Assembly: GCA_947445035.1 (NCBI GenBank)
Contig: CANFCK010000015.1
Location: forward strand, 43,770-107,769
Source: Deltaproteobacteria bacterium
Lineage (GTDB): Bacteria; Myxococcota_A; UBA796; SXON01
Reading direction: 5' to 3'
DNA length: 64,000 bases
In this document: positions 44,624-54,765 of the stretch, one piece after another
Numbering within the stretch: position 1 is the first letter of the stretch
Layout: the number at the start of each line of letters is the position of its first letter
Program-made: the position numbers and the translations under genes
Notes under the pieces: generated by a model
Told to the model about the DNA's origin: nothing
What the model saw: only the letters and a program-made list of their open reading frames with translations
Databases searched by the model: none

Positions 44624-44626
44624 CGT

Positions 44627-45394
44627 CTAGACCGGCGAAGCGGTCCACGCGCCCGCGATCCGCACGCTCTCACCGCTGTCGTTGAAGGTCTTGTCGTAGC
44701 TGGCATTGAGCGTTTCGCCATCCTGCCCGGTACCGGTGAACGGGGTGCGGGCCACGCTGCCGTCAACCTCGCCGATGAGGTCGCCGCTGAGGGCACCGCC
44801 ACCCTTCTGCTTGCCCTCGATGGTGAAGTAGAAGTCATACTCCCCGTCGGCCTTGCAGTAGCCGGTGCCGCTCATCGTCCCATCCTCCGCGATGTTCACC
44901 GTGACGGTGCCCGGACAATCGGCATCGAAGGTGCCGTACTCCCCGTCGTACCAGATGTGGGTGGCCATGCTCCCGGCGTAATTGAGGGAGCCGACCGTGC
45001 CGGTGTCGTTCCCAGAGTCGTTCCCAGTGTCGTTCCCAGTGTCGCCGCCCTTGCCCCCCACGGCGATGCGCACGGTGTCGGTGTACGTGTCCAGTCCGAC
45101 CGCCAATTCCACGGTGACGTCGACCGCACCCTCACCGGCCTTGTCCGCGTCCAGGCTCGCAAAATCTCCCTTGGCCGTTGCGTCTCCCACGGTCCACACC
45201 ACCGAGCGGTACTCGGGGATGTCCTGACCGTCACGCACCTTGACCTCGAGTTCGATGAGGTCGTCCCACTCGAACTCGGCCCCGTCTTTGGGCATGATGA
45301 TCTTGGCGGTGATGCCGGTGCCCGCGTCGGCCGAGTCGTCGTCGGAGCCGCCCGAGCAGGACGATAGGACCAGAAACACGGGCAGGTAGCGCAT
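44627..45394 (-). CDS. Lipoprotein with Asp/Thr/Asn repeat spacer
   Basis: A 255-residue lipoprotein (MRYLPVFLVLSSCSGGSDDD, lipobox LSSC, Cys13). The first domain is Ig-like ('GITAKIIMPKDGAEFEWDDLIELEVKV'), a spacer of GNDT/GNDS repeats follows, and the second domain is a small barrel or sandwich ('GTVTVNIAEDGTMSGTGYC', 'SGDLIGEVDGSV'). ATG 45394 precedes the signal; an earlier in-frame Met is 11 codons upstream. It is the first gene of the minus-strand tcdA/thiolase/oxidoreductase operon and is divergent from the glutaredoxin. Surface location is inferred. Confidence 0.72.
   Translation of the reverse strand: MRYLPVFLVLSSCSGGSDDDSADAGTGITAKIIMPKDGAEFEWDDLIELEVKVRDGQDIPEYRSVVWTVGDATAKGDFASLDADKAGEGAVDVTVELAVGLDTYTDTVRIAVGGKGGDTGNDTGNDSGNDTGTVGSLNYAGSMATHIWYDGEYGTFDADCPGTVTVNIAEDGTMSGTGYCKADGEYDFYFTIEGKQKGGGALSGDLIGEVDGSVARTPFTGTGQDGETLNASYDKTFNDSGESVRIAGAWTASPV
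45004..45044 (-). repeat. 12-bp tandem repeat coding GNDT/GNDS
   Basis: Three 12-base copies plus a partial fourth (one position differs in the second copy) encode the hydrophilic spacer of the lipoprotein. The number of copies may vary between strains, altering spacer length without changing frame. Confidence 0.85.
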
Positions 45395-45469
45395 CCGATG
45401 GGCATAACGTGGTGACCGCGGCCACAACCACCCCCCGCTTTTTCGGGCTAACCAGCGAATGGAGTGACC

Positions 45470-45913
45470 ATGGGAATCCTCGACCGAATCAAGCGCCGTC
45501 TTCCCATCGTGGGCGGCAGTCCGCCTCCCCGCACTCCGGTCCCGCTGCCGATGGCGCGGCCCCCGGTCGCGCCTGTTGAGGAGGCGGATCCCGTGTCGCC
45601 GCGCGGAGCCCAGCCCGTCCGCGAGTACGTGGACAGCTTCGTCAAAGCGAACAAGGTGGTGTTGTTCATGAAGGGGAATCCGGGGGCGCCCAGCTGTGGC
45701 TTCTCCGCCTCAGCTTCAGGAATCCTCAGGTCTTACGGCGTCCCGTTCGCGACGTTCGACGTTTTGAGTGACGCCGACGTTCGCGACGGCGTCAAGGACT
45801 ACAGCAACTGGCCGACCATCCCGCAGGTGTTCATCGGCGGGGAATTCGTCGGCGGCTCCGACATCCTGAAGCAGCTGCACGAATCGGGCGAGCTCAAGGC
45901 GATGCTGGCGTAG
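45470..45913 (+). CDS. grxD: Monothiol (CGFS) glutaredoxin with Pro-rich N-terminal extension
   Basis: A 147-residue protein. The C-terminal 100 residues are a Grx4-type glutaredoxin: 'VVLFMKGNPGAPSCGFSA' with the single active Cys, then 'WPTIPQVFIGGEFVGGSDIL', which binds glutathione. CGFS glutaredoxins carry and deliver [2Fe-2S] clusters. The first 47 residues are a basic/Pro-rich extension ('PPPRTPVPLPMARPPVAP') not found in the E. coli protein. ATG 45470 is chosen because GGAG ends five bases before it; a GTG at 45464 is possible. Divergent from the lipoprotein operon. Confidence 0.92.
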   Translation: MGILDRIKRRLPIVGGSPPPRTPVPLPMARPPVAPVEEADPVSPRGAQPVREYVDSFVKANKVVLFMKGNPGAPSCGFSASASGILRSYGVPFATFDVLSDADVRDGVKDYSNWPTIPQVFIGGEFVGGSDILKQLHESGELKAMLA

Positions 45914-45995
45914 CAAGGGCGGCGGCGCCGAGGCGGGGCCTGGAAACGCGGCGGGCGCCTGGCCGGTATAGGCTCGCGCGGCCCCCGGAGCGTCC

Positions 45996-46979
45996 GTGTT
46001 CCTGCTGTTGTCGCTGTTGAGCGTCGTGTGTGCGTCGGTCCCGATGCTCACCTTCTTGCTGGTCATGTGGTACCTCGACCGGCACGACCGCGAGCCGCTG
46101 TGGTTGTTCCTCTTGACGTTCTTGTGGGGCGCCTGCGGGGCCGTCAGCTTCGCGCTGATCGGCAACGAAAGCTTGATCGCCGTGCTCGGCTTCCTCGTCG
46201 GGCCCGAGCGAGCGGACACCTTCGGCGCGATGATCGTCGCCCCGATCGTCGAAGAGCCGATGAAGGCGCTCGTGCTCTTCGCGGTCATGTTTTCTCGGCA
46301 CTTCGACAACGCGACCGACGGTTTTGTCTACGGCGCGGCCGCGGGCCTCGGCTTCGGCATGACCGAGAACCTCTTCTATTTCGTGAACGTGGCCGCCAGC
46401 GGAGACGTCGCCAGCTGGGTGATGACCGTTTTCTTGCGCACCTTCTTCTCGGCCGTCATGCACGCGTGTGCGACAAGCTGCGTCGGCGCCATGCTCGGCT
46501 TCGCGCGCTTCCGCGGCATCGGCTGGAAGATCGCCGCCCTCCCCCTGGGCTTTGGCGTGGCGATGGGCATCCACATGGTGTGGAACGGCATGCTCACCGT
46601 GGGGGACATCGTCGGCAACGGCACCTACCTCTTCGCCAACCTGGCGCTTTTCATCGTCGAGTTCGCCGTGCTCTTCGCGGTGTTTCAGCTGGCGCTGTGG
46701 GAAGAACGCGCCACCATCCGTCGTGAGCTGGCGGACGAAGTACAACGTGAAGCGCTGCCTCTGGCCCACGCGCGGGCGGTGGGGAACTACTTCCGTCGCG
46801 CCCGTGCCAACTGGGTTCCCAAGGGCATCCCCCACCAACAATACGTCCGCGCGCTCACGACGCTGGCCATGCGAAAGCATCAAGCGCGCAACGCCAGCGC
46901 CGGCGCCTACGACTTCTACAGCGAGGAGGTGGTGCGCTTGCGGCAGGAGGTGCGGTCGCTATTGGCGTTGGCGCGGTAG
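45996..46979 (+). CDS. PrsW-family intramembrane metalloprotease
   Basis: A 327-residue protein with about eight membrane helices. The family motifs are present: 'APIVEEPMKAL' (Glu86, Glu87, Lys90), 'GFGMTENLFYF' (Glu124, Asn125), His156 in 'SAVMHACATS' and His193/Asn197 in 'GIHMVWNGML'. In Bacillus, PrsW starts the site-1 cleavage of an anti-sigma factor; that role here is inferred. A charged cytoplasmic tail of about 90 residues follows the last helix. GTG 45996 has GGAG five bases upstream; no ATG is near. Confidence 0.88.
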   Translation: MFLLLSLLSVVCASVPMLTFLLVMWYLDRHDREPLWLFLLTFLWGACGAVSFALIGNESLIAVLGFLVGPERADTFGAMIVAPIVEEPMKALVLFAVMFSRHFDNATDGFVYGAAAGLGFGMTENLFYFVNVAASGDVASWVMTVFLRTFFSAVMHACATSCVGAMLGFARFRGIGWKIAALPLGFGVAMGIHMVWNGMLTVGDIVGNGTYLFANLALFIVEFAVLFAVFQLALWEERATIRRELADEVQREALPLAHARAVGNYFRRARANWVPKGIPHQQYVRALTTLAMRKHQARNASAGAYDFYSEEVVRLRQEVRSLLALAR

Positions 46980-46984
46980 GCCCC

Positions 46985-47767
46985 TCAAAACCGCCAATCA
47001 AACCGGATGTCCACCGAGGTCAGCGCCCGTTCCCGGCCCACCAGCGGCAACCGAGCCTCCAGCGCGAGGCCGGCGTGCTCGCCGATGCCCCCACGGAAGC
47101 CCACCCCAACTCCCGCGTAGTCGAGGGTGTCGGTGCGACCGAACGCGGAAATGCCGTCGAGGACGAACGAAAAGCGCGGGAACGCGCGCCACTCGGCACC
47201 GGCGTCGACGTTGACGCCCAGCCGCGGGTACAGCGGCCCGCCGCCCAGCGCCAGCCCCACGTTGGGCATCACCGCGGCGTGGACGAGGAGCGTGTCGCGC
47301 GCGGCCCACACGAACTGCACGCCAGCGTCGGCCGCGAGGGGAGCACCGTGTTCGTCGTGCAGAAACGCGGTCGGCAGCACGAGCTTGCCCTGGACCGCCA
47401 GCGCCCAGTTGTCCCCGTCCACCCCGCGCCAGCTGGCACCCACGGCGGTGTAGCCGGGACCGAGCGCGGACGTGGAGATCGCGGAGATGAGCATGTCCAT
47501 CCGCACGGCCTCCAGGCGCGCGTAGAGCTCCAGGCGGTCGTTGACCGCCCAGCTGCCCGTGAGCGTGCCCGTGGCAAGGATGCGGCCGTAGAGGTTTTCG
47601 GGCTCGATGATCGCGTACGCCGCGGGGGTGAGCCCAAGCGTCGTAGCCGGGCACACGCGGTGCGCGCCGCCGAGGTCGCCATCCACGAGGCCGGCTTCCA
47701 CTGGTCCCTGGGCCACACCATCGGTCCATGCGGTGCAGAACATCAGGGCAACCCTGGGCCCGACCAT
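46985..47767 (-). CDS. Small outer-membrane beta-barrel protein
   Basis: A 260-residue protein made of alternating strands ('TLTGSWAVNDRLELYARLEAV', 'LALGGGPLYPRLGVNVDAGAEW', 'RFSFVLDGISAF'). It ends in Phe (SVDIRFDWRF), the signature recognised by BAM for outer-membrane barrels. Two starts are possible: ATG 47767, which provides a short signal-like stretch (RVALMFCTAW...), and ATG 47743, which overlaps the preceding stop as TGATG but lacks any signal. I prefer 47767, which overlaps the upstream gene by 25 bases. Function is unknown. Confidence 0.7.
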   Translation of the reverse strand: MVGPRVALMFCTAWTDGVAQGPVEAGLVDGDLGGAHRVCPATTLGLTPAAYAIIEPENLYGRILATGTLTGSWAVNDRLELYARLEAVRMDMLISAISTSALGPGYTAVGASWRGVDGDNWALAVQGKLVLPTAFLHDEHGAPLAADAGVQFVWAARDTLLVHAAVMPNVGLALGGGPLYPRLGVNVDAGAEWRAFPRFSFVLDGISAFGRTDTLDYAGVGVGFRGGIGEHAGLALEARLPLVGRERALTSVDIRFDWRF

Positions 47768-50655
47768 GCGCCGTTTCCGTCGCGATCGAGAAGAAAGGGG
47801 TTGGTGAACGACATCGGGTACCCGTGGGGGGTGACGGTGCGGAAAAGCCACTCGACGGAGCCGCGCTCCGGCTCGGCGGGCTCGGCGAGCGGCCCCACGA
47901 CGTCGAAGCAGTCCACGCCCGGATCTTCGTCGAGCTCCTCGACGTCGCGCCAGTCGATGCTGCCGTCGCCGTTGTGGTCGCCGGTGTCGGGGAGGCCGTT
48001 GCAGTCGAGGTCGCCCTGCTCGGCCAGCGCCGCACCCGCCTCCACGACGATCCAGCTGTCGGCGCTGCCCGCGGGCAGGAGGTCGGACAGGGGGATGTCG
48101 AGCGTGACGCGGGCGAGGCCCTCGGCGCCCAGCGGGTCGGCGGGGTGGAGAAGCTCGGTGGTGTAGGTGCTTGCCTGCCCGTTGACGAGCACCCTCACCT
48201 CCGCGACGGGCACCCATGGCGCTGCTGAAACCTCGATGTGGAGCACGTCGTCAGCGACCGGAGCGAAGGACTCCAGCCCCGGCGTGCGACTGCCGATGCT
48301 CGCCACGATCACGGGCCCGTTGGTGCCCAGGATGTGGCCCGCCCGCACGTCAGCGTTGAAGGTGGCCACGTCGAAGTCGGCGCGGGTGGTGGCGGTGAAA
48401 ACCACGTTCCGGGGCGTGCCGAGCACGTTCTCGACGAGGCTGTGGCTGTCGGAGTTGGCGGTGCCCCCCCGGACGATGCCCTGATCGAGCAGGTAGTGCC
48501 AGAACGAGCGGTACTGGAGGAGGCTCTCGTTCTTGGTGCCGTTCATCACCTCCTGCACGTCGTACTCGTCATTGCTGTACCGGGCGTCGTCGGCCTTGTG
48601 GAAGAAAAGCGATTGGCTGGTGCTGCCACCGGCCTGGTCGAGGGGGAGGGTCTGGTCGATCCCCATGGCGGTGGCCCAGGAGTAGTCGCGACCGAACGCA
48701 GCACCGCCGTACGGGTGGTTCATCTGCACCACGCCCTCGGCGCGGCTCCACCCGCCATCCTCCTGGCGGGTGGTCAAAAGGCCCGGTTCGGCCTTTTCGT
48801 CGTACGTCGCGCCGCGCCAGGGGGCCGTCGGGTCGTAGAGCACCGGCCAGTACATCCAATGCCCCACCACCTGCGGAAAGCCGTAGTCGGTGCGGTAGCG
48901 GAAAAGCAGATGCCCCGTCGCCTCGGTGCCGGTCAAAAGCGTGAAGCGGTCTGCGACCCCGAGCGCGTCGATGGCCACGGCGTAGTCGTTGACCACGTCA
49001 TGTTCGGTGGTCACGACGATCTCCAGCCCAGAGGCGACGAAGGCCTTGACCCGGTCGTCGTCGGGCATGTTGCTGTCGAAGCTGGCGCCCCCGTGAACGT
49101 GGAAGTCGCCGGTGAGGGTACCGGCGGGCTGGACGTCGAGGGTGGTGACCTCGAGGGTGACACTCTGGCCGGTCACCGCCGCGACCGTGACGCCCTGGAC
49201 CGCGCCGAGCGTCGAGAAAAGCCCCCGCGAGGTGTAGAAATCGTAGTTGCCCGCTGGGAGCGCGATCGTCGTGGGCCCGTTCACGATGACCCGGTTGCAG
49301 GAGGGGCTGCCCCCGTGGGTGAGCCCGAGCATCGGCGCGCAGGGCTCGAAGAAGCCAAAAACGCTGCCCTCGGTCGCAGCGGCCGTCGCGTCGTCGGCCG
49401 GGATCACGTTGACCACGGCGTAGTCGCTCACCCCGTCGATCAGCACGTCGATGGACACCTCGCCCACCGCCGGAAGCGTGATCGTACCGGCGTTGACGGG
49501 GTCGCCCGCCACCGTCACCTCGCTGGTGGCCACTTCGCGCCCGAAGGACTCCGCGTGAAGGGTGTAGGTCCGGTCGGCAGGCACCCGCGCCGACCAGCTT
49601 CCGTCGTTCGCGGGCAGCACGTGGGTGACCGGCACGCCGTCGGCATCGACCACCAACAGGCTGGCCCGCAGGTTCTCTCCGAGCTTGCCGCCGGGCGCGA
49701 CCACGGTGCCCGAAAGGGTGGTCCACGCCTCGCCCCAGAGCTGCTCGCGCAGCTCCCACGCAAGGTCGGCGGCACCGGAGATCGAGGCGCCATCGGCCGC
49801 AAAGATGAACCGCTCGTACACGTCCCAGTCGCGGGCGGGGAAAACCCGCGGCGCGGGACCCATCGCCGACACGTTGTCGCTCTGGAAGCCCGTCAGTTGC
49901 TCTTCGCTGCACGCCACCACGCCGTAGCTGGCGGCCGGATCGCTGTGCATCCCCGCCACCATGAACGGCACGTCGAAGAAGGCGGTGCCGATGTCGGAGA
50001 GCCCGAAGCTGGGGTGGGTGAAGCCGGCGCCGGCCCGCGGGGTGAACGGGGTGAACTGGCGGCTACCCCAATAGAACGCGTCGGTCAGGTACAGCGACAG
50101 GGCGTCCGCGGTGCCATTGCCGATCTCCGTCCGCACGCGCAGGCCTGGCTCGCAGGGGCGAATCTCGTAGCGCGTGGCCACAGCCACGTCAGGGTACCCG
50201 TCGAGAGTGCCGAGCAGCTGGACGGCGCGGATTTCGCCCTCCTCCAAAAGCTCCATGCTGGTGTAGTGGAAGCCCTCCTCGGGCAGGAGCCCGGTGGCCT
50301 GGAAAACCTGACGAAGGGAGTCGTTGTCCTTGCCGGTGATGCCGAGGTCGAGGATGCTGCCGCCCGTGGGGGCGATGTAGTGCGGGTGGTCGAGGCCCTC
50401 GATCACCGCCACGATGCGATCGTTGGCGAGCACCAGATCGCCTGTGGCCCCCAGCGCTGCGAGGCCGCCCGGAGGCACATCGTTGGGGCCAAGCCAGTAG
50501 GCGTCGGTGCTGCCCCCTTCGCAGGTGTACGCCACCACCTCGCACGGCGAGGGCATCAGGCAGGCAGGGTCACCTTCGAGGCAGGCGGGGCCGTCGCAGG
50601 CCACGAGGGAAAGGAGGAGAAGGAGCACGGGCACCTGTAACCGGCCCCAACGCAC
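47743..50655 (-). CDS. Lipoprotein with carboxypeptidase-regulatory modules and a PHP metallohydrolase domain
   Basis: A 970-residue lipoprotein (VPVLLLLLSLVACDGPAC, lipobox LVAC). The first 300 residues are strand-rich, and two carboxypeptidase-regulatory-like segments follow ('TYTLHAESFGREVATSEVTVAG'). About residues 520-770 form a PHP-type domain with metal ligands 'GDFHVHGGA', 'TTEHDVVNDY', 'VQMNHPYG' and 'NSDSHSL'. PHP domains are phosphoesterases or related metal hydrolases, usually cytoplasmic; an envelope-anchored one is noteworthy. A dockerin-like 'DHNGDGSIDWRDVEEL' lies near the C-terminus. The start is GTG 50655; an internal GTG (50634) is also conceivable. Confidence 0.8.
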   Translation of the reverse strand: MRWGRLQVPVLLLLLSLVACDGPACLEGDPACLMPSPCEVVAYTCEGGSTDAYWLGPNDVPPGGLAALGATGDLVLANDRIVAVIEGLDHPHYIAPTGGSILDLGITGKDNDSLRQVFQATGLLPEEGFHYTSMELLEEGEIRAVQLLGTLDGYPDVAVATRYEIRPCEPGLRVRTEIGNGTADALSLYLTDAFYWGSRQFTPFTPRAGAGFTHPSFGLSDIGTAFFDVPFMVAGMHSDPAASYGVVACSEEQLTGFQSDNVSAMGPAPRVFPARDWDVYERFIFAADGASISGAADLAWELREQLWGEAWTTLSGTVVAPGGKLGENLRASLLVVDADGVPVTHVLPANDGSWSARVPADRTYTLHAESFGREVATSEVTVAGDPVNAGTITLPAVGEVSIDVLIDGVSDYAVVNVIPADDATAAATEGSVFGFFEPCAPMLGLTHGGSPSCNRVIVNGPTTIALPAGNYDFYTSRGLFSTLGAVQGVTVAAVTGQSVTLEVTTLDVQPAGTLTGDFHVHGGASFDSNMPDDDRVKAFVASGLEIVVTTEHDVVNDYAVAIDALGVADRFTLLTGTEATGHLLFRYRTDYGFPQVVGHWMYWPVLYDPTAPWRGATYDEKAEPGLLTTRQEDGGWSRAEGVVQMNHPYGGAAFGRDYSWATAMGIDQTLPLDQAGGSTSQSLFFHKADDARYSNDEYDVQEVMNGTKNESLLQYRSFWHYLLDQGIVRGGTANSDSHSLVENVLGTPRNVVFTATTRADFDVATFNADVRAGHILGTNGPVIVASIGSRTPGLESFAPVADDVLHIEVSAAPWVPVAEVRVLVNGQASTYTTELLHPADPLGAEGLARVTLDIPLSDLLPAGSADSWIVVEAGAALAEQGDLDCNGLPDTGDHNGDGSIDWRDVEELDEDPGVDCFDVVGPLAEPAEPERGSVEWLFRTVTPHGYPMSFTNPFLLDRDGNGAWSGPGLP

Positions 50656-50668
50656 TCCCGGCTCAGCG

Positions 50669-52582
<1,914 letters not shown>

Positions 52583-52662
52583 TGTCGCACAGGTCAGCGT
52601 CTCGGGGGCGCCGCCATCCCACGCGCCGGGCCGGGCGACGCTGGGAGCCGCGACAGAATCCG

Positions 52663-52878
52663 TCAGCCCCTCCGCACCGGCCGCCCCGCCCGCTCCTGCT
52701 CAGCGGCGTCCCACGGGCAGTGCCGGCAACCGCGGCCGCAGCAATGCCCCTGCCTCCGCAAGTACGTTGCCGTCAGCACGAAGTAGCCCGTGTAGGGGTC
52801 GGGGTACCCGGGATCCCCACGTGCGTCCGCCTCGGCGTGCACCTGGAGCTGTCGCGGGGTCAGCTCATCGTACCGCAT
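52663..52878 (-). CDS. Small Cys-rich DUF5522-like protein
   Basis: A 71-residue protein that ends in the pattern 'YTGYFVLTATYLRRQGHCCGRGCRHCPW'. This matches the small DUF5522 family with its CC..GCRHCP cluster. The four Cys (two adjacent, then CxxC spaced) could bind a metal; the function is unknown. ATG 52878 lies inside the AmpG-like gene's 3' end, an overlap of 14 bases. Longer frames start inside the permease and are not credible. Confidence 0.8.
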   Translation of the reverse strand: MRYDELTPRQLQVHAEADARGDPGYPDPYTGYFVLTATYLRRQGHCCGRGCRHCPWDAAEQERAGRPVRRG

Positions 52879-54028
52879 CGGGTCCTCGGTGAAGAAGGGG
52901 CGCGAGCGCCAGCGCGGGTAGGGCGAAGATCGTCGTGAGGAAGAACCAGCCGGTGTAGCCGATCTCACCTGTCGCGAACCCCGATATGGTCCCGGCGACC
53001 GTGCGCCCCACGGCCGCTGTCGCCGTGAGGATGGCGAAGCGCACCGCCGGCTGCTCCCGTCCGCAAGCGCGCATCAGGACGGCGAAAAGCGGCGCGGTAC
53101 CGAGCCCCTGGGTGAGCGACTCAAAACCGCCTGCGCCGAGGATCGTGAGCCTCGTGGGCGCCAGCGCGACCGCCGCATACACGAGGTTACTGCCCAGCTG
53201 TAGCCCGCCCAGCATCCAGATCGAGCGCAGGTGGCCCACGCGGCTCACCACTTCCCCTCCCACCAACGCGCCGACTCCGGTCACCAACGAGCCGAGCAGC
53301 ACGCTGTAGAGCCCGACGTCCTCTACGGACAAGCCCGCATCGAGCCAGAAGGGCTTCACCATCGGCGCCATCGCCGCGTCGCCGAGCTTGTAGCAAAGGG
53401 CGAAGGCCAGGGCGACCAGAGCGCCCCGTTCGCGGAGCCAACGACCCAACTCGACAAAGTAGGCGGGGGTGCTCGTTGGCGGGCTGGCCGGCGCGAGCGG
53501 CTGGAAGGCGACGAGCCCTGACACCGCGACGCAGAGCCCGGCGATCGCCCACCACGCCCCGCTCCAGCCCCACGACACGCTCAACCACAATGCGCCGCCT
53601 CCGCTCAGCGCCATGGCGAGGCGGTACCCGGCGACTCGCAATCCTGCGGCGCGCCCTTGGTGCTCCAGCGGAACGAGACCCACGACCCATCCGTCGATGG
53701 CGACGTCCTGGGTGGCGCTGAGCACCGCGACCACGAAGAACGCTGGAATCAGCGCCGTTCCCAGCTGCGGACCCAGCGCACAGATGGTCGCGATGCCGAG
53801 CAGCATCACCACCGCCTGGGCGCGCAGGTGCCCAAGCCGCTCTACCACCGGCGACCACAACGCCTTGAAGGTGTAGGGCGCCAAAAGTGCGCTGGTCGCA
53901 CCCACGACTTCCAGGCTGGCGCCGGTCTGTTTGAGGTAGACCGGCAAGAATTCGCTGAGTACGCCCATCGGCAGCCCAGAGGCCACGGCAAGTACGGTGG
54001 CGCCGAAAAGCGCGCGTCGACCGGTCAA
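52865..54028 (-). CDS. AmpG-like major facilitator permease (PAT family)
   Basis: A 387-residue transporter with about 12 membrane helices. Family landmarks are 'ASGLPMGVLSEFLPVYLKQTGASLEVVGATSALLAPYTFKALWSPVVERLG' in the first two helices and 'LSATQDVAIDGWVVGLV' with 'AGYRLAMALSGGGALWL' further on. AmpG imports anhydromuropeptides; other members import acetyl-CoA or siderophores. The best start is TTG 54028, which overlaps the preceding stop as TTGA; no ATG or GTG precedes the first helix in frame. No ampD or ampC is nearby. Confidence 0.85.
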   Translation of the reverse strand: MTGRRALFGATVLAVASGLPMGVLSEFLPVYLKQTGASLEVVGATSALLAPYTFKALWSPVVERLGHLRAQAVVMLLGIATICALGPQLGTALIPAFFVVAVLSATQDVAIDGWVVGLVPLEHQGRAAGLRVAGYRLAMALSGGGALWLSVSWGWSGAWWAIAGLCVAVSGLVAFQPLAPASPPTSTPAYFVELGRWLRERGALVALAFALCYKLGDAAMAPMVKPFWLDAGLSVEDVGLYSVLLGSLVTGVGALVGGEVVSRVGHLRSIWMLGGLQLGSNLVYAAVALAPTRLTILGAGGFESLTQGLGTAPLFAVLMRACGREQPAVRFAILTATAAVGRTVAGTISGFATGEIGYTGWFFLTTIFALPALALAPLLHRGPDAVR

Positions 54029-54720
54029 GCGCGCACCCGGACCAGGGAGGTCAGTCCGCGCGGCAAGGGGAGGCAACGGGCCTCGAAGCGGAGCGAGCCG
54101 CGGTCAGTGTCCAGTGTCTGCGGCCAGGAACCGGCCTCCAACCAATGGAGCACCGCGATGCGCAGCAGCCGCGGGTCGACGTCCGTCCAGAACTCCGGAG
54201 CGCCGCGCGCGTCGCTCAGTCCCAGCGTGCACCAACGGGGGCGGGCGCCGTCGGTGAGGCGGAGGGAGACGCCAGCCAGCGGGGGGGGCGCCGCGCGCGG
54301 AAACAGCGTCCCCACCTGATCTGCAGGGCCGATCGCCAGCTCGAGGCAGGCCCGGCGGGTGAGCGCGACCAGCTCTGCGTCCGCACCGGCCTCGGGCCAG
54401 GGGCCACACCAGCCCAACGCGGCGAGCGCCAGCACGGCGCGGGCCTGTTTCAGCCGCGGCGCCTCGTCGCGCTCGCCGAGGGCGTACCCGACCTGCCCGA
54501 CCGGCGCTTCGCTGGCCAGCATACGGTCAAGGTCGGCGAGGTCGCAGCGGATCCACGCGTCCACGAGTTCCTCGGCGTAGGGCATCACCCTTGCGGTGCT
54601 GACGAACAGGCGCTCGCCAGCGGCGTCGACGCCAAACGCGGCGACGTCGAGCCACGCGCCGCCGAAAGGCGAGCGGCGCAAGCGGTCCAAGAGCGGCAGG
54701 GCCACGCGCGCGGCGAGCAT
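54025..54720 (-). CDS. Protein of unknown function, about 231 residues
   Basis: A 231-residue soluble protein without signal or membrane segments. Strands such as 'WLDVAAFGVDAAGERLFVSTARVMP' and 'SLRFEARCLPLPRGLTSLVRV' alternate with helices. No family is recognised. ATG 54720 is the most plausible start and is divergent from the prenyl synthase gene by 45 bases. It is co-transcribed with the AmpG-like permease. Confidence 0.55.
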   Translation of the reverse strand: MLAARVALPLLDRLRRSPFGGAWLDVAAFGVDAAGERLFVSTARVMPYAEELVDAWIRCDLADLDRMLASEAPVGQVGYALGERDEAPRLKQARAVLALAALGWCGPWPEAGADAELVALTRRACLELAIGPADQVGTLFPRAAPPPLAGVSLRLTDGARPRWCTLGLSDARGAPEFWTDVDPRLLRIAVLHWLEAGSWPQTLDTDRGSLRFEARCLPLPRGLTSLVRVRA

Positions 54721-54765
54721 GGGCGCTTGTACCCCGCCCGCCCGCCGCCGGGGTACATCCGCGCG

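Noticed and set aside
48238..50640. 800-residue open frame on the plus strand
   Set aside because: It lies wholly opposite the PHP lipoprotein, is rich in Arg/Gly/His and shows no domain; the minus-strand reading has a lipobox and conserved motifs.
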